From positions 1-8,595 of the forward strand of contig JAICSG010000134.1 in the NCBI GenBank assembly GCA_025937035.1: a stretch of DNA of 8,595 bases, given 5' to 3'. The notes under the pieces are model-generated. The model was not told the DNA's origin, did not search any database, and worked only from the letters and a program-made list of their open reading frames with translations. Of the stretch, positions 5,444 through 8,595 are shown one piece after another. The position numbers and the translations under genes were made by a program. Each line of letters begins with the position of its first letter. Positions within the stretch are counted from its first letter, which is position 1. The DNA comes from Thermoanaerobaculia bacterium (GTDB taxonomy: Bacteria; Acidobacteriota; Thermoanaerobaculia; Multivoradales; UBA5704).

Positions 5444-6775
5444 ATGCACGGCCCCATCCACGTCATCGGCGGCGGGCTCGCGGGCTCGGAGTGCGCCTGG
5501 CAGCTTGCGGAGCGCGGGGTGGAGGTGGTCCTCCACGAGATGCGACCGGTCAAGGGGACGGCGGCGCACAAGTCGGGGGACCTCGCGGAGCTGGTGTGCA
5601 GCAACTCGCTGCGCAGCGACGACCCCTTCCATGCCGCGGGGCTGCTCAAGCGGGAGATGGAGGCCTTCGGCTCGCTGATCATCGGCAAGGCCCGGGAGGC
5701 GGCCGTGCCGGCGGGGAGCGCCCTGGCGCTCGACCGCGACCGCTTCGGGGCCCTGGTGACGTCGGCGATCGAAAACCACCCCCGGATCGAGCTGCGGCGC
5801 GAGGAGGTCACCGAGATCCCGGAGGGGGAGGTGGTGATCGCCACCGGTCCGCTGACCTCGGAGGCGATGTCGGCCCGACTCCAGGAGCTCCTGGGGAGCG
5901 AGTACCTCTACTTCTACGACGCCATCGCGCCGATCGTGGAGGCCGAGAGCCTCGATTTTTCCAGGCTCTTCTGGCAGTCGCGCTGGGGCAAGGGGGAGGG
6001 GGCGGACTACCTCAACGCTCCGATGAGCGAGGAGGAGTACCTGGCCTTCCACGCGGCCCTCACCGGCGCCGAGGTGGTGGCGCCGCACGATTTCGAGAAG
6101 GCGGTCTTCTTCGAGGGGTGCCTGCCCATCGAGGAGATCGCCCGCCGCGGGGTGGACACTCTTCGCTATGGGCCGATGAAGCCGGTGGGCCTCACCACCC
6201 CCGACGGCCGCCGCCCCTGGGCGGTGGTGCAGCTCCGGCAGGAGAACCTGGCCAAGAGCCAATTCAACCTGGTCGGCTTCCAGTCGCGCATGAAGTGGGG
6301 GGAGCAGCAGCGGGTGCTCACGATGATCCCGGGATTGGAGAACGCCCGGTTCGTCCGCTTCGGGCAGATCCACAGGAACACCTTCGTCAACGCGCCCACC
6401 CATCTGGACAAGCGCTACCGGCTGAAGTCGAAGCCGAGGATCCGCCTCGCCGGGCAGATCACGGGGGTGGAGGGGTACCTCGAATCGGCGGCCACGGGGC
6501 TGGCGATCGGCCTCTATATCTCGCTGGAAAAAGAGGGGCATGAGCCCGAGCCGTTCCCCGCCACCACGGCGCTGGGGGCCCTGGCCCGCCATCTCACCGA
6601 GTCGGACCCGGAGCATTTCCAGCCGGCCAACATCAACTACGGCCTGTTCGAGGAGCTCACCGGCCGCATCCGCCGGAAGGACAAGCGGCCGGCCTTCGTG
6701 GAGCGGGCTCAAGGGGCGCTGGCGGCGTGGGCCGAGCGGAACCAAGTAGAGGTGGGGGCGCCGTGCGCCGTCTGA
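5444..6775 (+). CDS. trmFO: Methylenetetrahydrofolate--tRNA-(uracil-5-)-methyltransferase TrmFO
   Basis: A cytoplasmic flavoenzyme that makes 5-methyluridine at position 54 in the T-loop of tRNAs, taking the carbon from 5,10-methylenetetrahydrofolate and using reduced FAD with NAD(P)H; it replaces the SAM-dependent TrmA. The 443-residue length is normal for the family. An FAD-binding dinucleotide fold opens the protein (VIGGGLAGSECAW, residues 7-19). The two functional cysteines described for the Bacillus enzyme are both present: Cys52 in ELVCSNSLRS and Cys226 in FFEGCLPIEE. The C-terminal part shows the conserved GFQSRMKWGEQ (278-288), GQIHRNTF (307-314) and AGQITGVEGYLESAATG (336-352) segments, the last closing the FAD site. 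ATG 5444 places the fold at residue 6, as expected, and a -10 hexamer lies directly upstream. The 3' end overlaps xerC by 13 bases. Identification is firm. Confidence 0.98.
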   Translation: MHGPIHVIGGGLAGSECAWQLAERGVEVVLHEMRPVKGTAAHKSGDLAELVCSNSLRSDDPFHAAGLLKREMEAFGSLIIGKAREAAVPAGSALALDRDRFGALVTSAIENHPRIELRREEVTEIPEGEVVIATGPLTSEAMSARLQELLGSEYLYFYDAIAPIVEAESLDFSRLFWQSRWGKGEGADYLNAPMSEEEYLAFHAALTGAEVVAPHDFEKAVFFEGCLPIEEIARRGVDTLRYGPMKPVGLTTPDGRRPWAVVQLRQENLAKSQFNLVGFQSRMKWGEQQRVLTMIPGLENARFVRFGQIHRNTFVNAPTHLDKRYRLKSKPRIRLAGQITGVEGYLESAATGLAIGLYISLEKEGHEPEPFPATTALGALARHLTESDPEHFQPANINYGLFEELTGRIRRKDKRPAFVERAQGALAAWAERNQVEVGAPCAV

Positions 6776-7674
6776 TCCACCGTTACTTGGAGCACCTCCA
6801 GGGGGAGCGCCAGGTCTCGCCGCAGACCCTGCGCGCCTACGAGCACGACCTCCTCACGTTCCACGAATTCCTCGCCGAGTTTCTGGGCAAGGAGCCGGAC
6901 GCGGTGCGTCCCCAGGACGCCGATCCGCTGGCGGTGCGCTCGTTCCTGGCGGCGCTCACCCGCAAGGGCTTGAGCAAGCGCAGCCAGGGGCGGGCGCTCT
7001 CGGCCGTGCGCAGCCTCTTCCGCTTCGCCTGCCGCGAGGGGACCCTGGAGGCCAACCCCGCCCAGGGGGTGAAGACGCCGAAGGCGCCGCAGACCCTGCC
7101 GCGCCATCTGCGGCCGGGCGAGGTCGAGCGCCTGATCGAGGCACCCCAAGGCGAAGGCCCGCTGGTGCTGCGCGACCGGGCCATCCTGGAGCTGCTCTAC
7201 GCGGCGGGGCTGCGCGTCTCGGAGCTGGTGGGGCTCGACTGGCCGGACGTCGACCTCTCCGCCCGCATGGTGCGAGTGATGGGCAAGGGGAGCAAGGAGC
7301 GCATGGTCCCCTTCGGCCGGCCGGCGGCGGAGGCGCTGCGGGCCTGGCTGGGGGTCTGGGACACCCTCCGCGACGCTTCGGACGAGGGACAGCCGGTCTT
7401 CCTGGGTGTCAAGGGCAAACGGCTGGGCGACCGCGACGTGCGGCGGGTGATCGACCGCTGGGTGGACGCGGCGGCGGTGGCGCGCGGGGTCCATCCCCAC
7501 ACCCTGCGCCACACCTTCGCCACCCATCTGCTGGAAGGGGGGGCCGACCTGCGGGCGATCCAGGAGCTGCTCGGCCACAGCTCGCTCTCGACCACCCAGA
7601 AGTACACTCATCTGGAGGTGGAGCGGCTGCTCTCGGTCTACCGCGACGCCCACCCCCGCGCACGGCGGAGCTGA
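6763..7674 (+). CDS. xerC: Tyrosine recombinase XerC
   Basis: A site-specific recombinase that, with XerD, resolves chromosome dimers at dif during cell division. The 303-residue product has the family's two-domain layout: an N-terminal SAM-like core-binding domain (about 1-105) and a C-terminal catalytic domain (about 112-300). All catalytic residues are visible: Arg151 (AAGLRVSEL), Lys175 (GKGSKER), His246 and Arg249 (HPHTLRHTF), His272 (LLGHSSLSTTQ) and the nucleophile Tyr281 (KYTHLE). The GTG at 6763 was chosen because it gives the usual XerC/D N-terminus and has a GAGGTG ribosome site about nine bases upstream; it starts inside the trmFO stop region, which suggests coupling. The frame extends further upstream, but those codons belong to the trmFO overlap. 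XerC rather than XerD is inferred from the trmFO-xerC-hslVU order. No dif-like site was recognised in the window. Confidence 0.94.
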   Translation: MRRLIHRYLEHLQGERQVSPQTLRAYEHDLLTFHEFLAEFLGKEPDAVRPQDADPLAVRSFLAALTRKGLSKRSQGRALSAVRSLFRFACREGTLEANPAQGVKTPKAPQTLPRHLRPGEVERLIEAPQGEGPLVLRDRAILELLYAAGLRVSELVGLDWPDVDLSARMVRVMGKGSKERMVPFGRPAAEALRAWLGVWDTLRDASDEGQPVFLGVKGKRLGDRDVRRVIDRWVDAAAVARGVHPHTLRHTFATHLLEGGADLRAIQELLGHSSLSTTQKYTHLEVERLLSVYRDAHPRARRS

Positions 7675-7680
7675 CCGCTG

Positions 7681-7686
7681 TACAAT
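7681..7686 (+). promoter_or_regulatory. Putative -10 element upstream of hslV
   Basis: TACAAT (5 of 6 match to TATAAT) lies nine C-rich bases before the hslV ATG at 7696, so the transcript would have a leader of only about 0-3 bases. No Shine-Dalgarno sequence precedes the ATG and no -35 is visible at normal spacing. The layout matches the TATAAT-ATG arrangement at trmFO and would let hslVU be made separately from xerC. Confidence 0.4.
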
Positions 7687-7695
7687 CCCCTCCCC

Positions 7696-8241
7696 ATGGA
7701 TACGTTCAAGTCAACGACGGTTCTGCTCGTGCGCCGGGACGGCAAGGTGTGCATGGCGAGCGACGGGCAGGTTACGATGAATCAGAGCACCATCGTCAAG
7801 GGCGGCGCGCGCAAGGTCCGGCGCGTCGGCAAGGGCGGCAAGGTGCTGGTGGGCTTCGCCGGGGGCGGGGCGGACGCGCTGGCGCTCGTCGGTCGCCTGG
7901 AGGAGAAGCTCGAGGAATTCAACGGCAATCTCGAGCGGGCGGTCGTCGAGCTGGCCAAGGACTGGCGGACCGACCGCGCGCTGCGGCAGCTCCAGGCGAT
8001 GATCGTGGTCACCGACAGGGAGAAGAGCTTCTTCGTCACCGGCGCGGGCGAGCTGATGCAGCCGGACGAGGAGGAGCCGGTCCTGGCGATCGGCTCCGGC
8101 GCCAATTACGCCCTGGCCGCCGCCCGCGCCCTGCTCCGGCATACCCAGATGTCCGCCCAGGACGTGGTTCGCGAGGCGATGAGGATCGCCGCCGAGATCT
8201 GCATTTTCACCAACGACCACCTCACGGTCGAGGAGCTCTGA
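7696..8241 (+). CDS. hslV: ATP-dependent protease proteolytic subunit HslV
   Basis: The proteasome-like peptidase core of HslUV (ClpQY): a double hexamer in the cytoplasm that degrades proteins fed to it by HslU. The 181-residue length is typical. Aligned with the family, mature HslV should begin at the Thr-Thr pair at residues 7-8 ([11 protein letters not shown]), so a six-residue propeptide MDTFKS would be removed to expose the catalytic N-terminal Thr. Downstream landmarks are ASDGQVT (21-27, with the conserved Asp23) and [10 protein letters not shown] (35-44), where the active-site Lys lies, and [14 protein letters not shown] in the C-terminal half. ATG 7696 has no ribosome site, but a -10-like TACAAT sits just upstream. 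It starts 21 bases after xerC and ends 7 bases before hslU, its obligate partner. Confidence 0.98.
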   Translation: MDTFKSTTVLLVRRDGKVCMASDGQVTMNQSTIVKGGARKVRRVGKGGKVLVGFAGGGADALALVGRLEEKLEEFNGNLERAVVELAKDWRTDRALRQLQAMIVVTDREKSFFVTGAGELMQPDEEEPVLAIGSGANYALAAARALLRHTQMSAQDVVREAMRIAAEICIFTNDHLTVEEL

Positions 8242-8248
8242 CACACCC

Positions 8249-8595
8249 ATGACCCTCCAGATCTCTAGCGAGGCGCCGAACAGCCTCGCGATCGAGAACA
8301 TGACGCCGCGGCAGATCGTCGCCGAGCTCGACAAGTACGTGGTCGGGCAGAAGCAGGCGAAGCGGGCGGTGGCCATCGCCCTGCGCAACCGCTGGCGCCG
8401 GCAGCAGCTTCCGCCCGAGCTGGCGGAGGACATCGCGCCCAAGAACATCCTGATGATCGGTCCCACCGGCGTCGGCAAGACCGAGATCGCCCGCCGGCTG
8501 GCGCGCCTGGCCAGGGCCCCCTTCCTCAAGGTCGAGGCGAGCAAGTTCACCGAGGTCGGCTACGTCGGCCGCGACGTCGAGTCGATGGTGCGCGA
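8249..8595 (+). CDS. hslU: ATP-dependent protease ATPase subunit HslU, 3' end beyond window
   Basis: The AAA+ unfoldase that binds HslV and threads substrates into it. The first 115 residues are visible before the window ends. They include [17 protein letters not shown] (18-34), the standard HslU opening, the Walker A loop GPTGVGKT (71-78) and the GYVG pore loop (104-107) that grips substrate. ATG 8249 lies 7 bases after hslV, with GAGGAG at 8230-8235 inside the hslV end, a somewhat long 13-base spacing. It adds 17 residues ([17 protein letters not shown]) before the usual start. The alternative ATG at 8300 would match the common family N-terminus but has only a weak GAGA upstream. The identification is certain and the exact start is not. 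About three quarters of the usual protein lies outside. Confidence 0.97.
   Translation, partial: MTLQISSEAPNSLAIENMTPRQIVAELDKYVVGQKQAKRAVAIALRNRWRRQQLPPELAEDIAPKNILMIGPTGVGKTEIARRLARLARAPFLKVEASKFTEVGYVGRDVESMVR

Noticed and set aside
5405..6745. A 446-codon minus-strand frame opposite trmFO
   Set aside because: trmFO is unmistakable on the plus strand with both functional cysteines; the opposite frame has no recognisable domain.
7711..8550. A 279-codon minus-strand frame opposite hslV and hslU
   Set aside because: It lies opposite two firmly identified genes and shows no family features.

Overview
This is a GC-rich bacterial window in which seven clearly real genes, two small membrane-protein ORFs and one paired palindromic repeat fill almost all the space. 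The gene order trmFO-xerC-hslV-hslU, the high GC content and the absence of any clear proteobacterial context suggest an uncultured member of the Acidobacteriota or a related deep phylum. The order itself is also known from Firmicutes, so this placement is an inference and not firm. No tRNA, rRNA, CRISPR array or insertion sequence was seen.

Left part (1-2210). A radical SAM enzyme gene enters from the left edge and runs rightward to 1326. A nucleoside hydrolase gene runs leftward from 2145 to 1357. The two converge on a pair of inverted palindromic repeats (1286-1358, REPIN-like) that supplies the stop codon of the first gene and part of the stop codon of the second. The hydrolase and the following transporter gene diverge from a 65-base gap. 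That gap holds a palindromic GTATAC core which can be read as a -10 element on both strands.

Middle (2211-5443). A large RND/MMPL-type membrane transporter (834 residues) is followed by a lower-GC stretch. That stretch has its own plausible promoter and two small membrane-protein ORFs in the same reading frame, separated by one TGA codon. They are either two small genes or one gene with an in-frame stop. This is the least explained part of the window.

Right part (5444-8595). The housekeeping block reads trmFO (folate-dependent tRNA m5U54 methylation), xerC (chromosome dimer resolution), hslV (proteolytic core) and hslU (its ATPase, cut by the right edge). trmFO and xerC overlap by 13 bases, and hslV and hslU are 7 bases apart, so they are likely cotranscribed. 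hslVU form one two-component protease; the other two genes have unrelated housekeeping roles.

A recurring feature is a good -10 hexamer directly upstream of an ATG with only a short C-rich spacer: trmFO, hslV, a 15-codon mini-ORF before the transporter and, on the minus strand, the hydrolase. This suggests leaderless or nearly leaderless transcripts in this organism.
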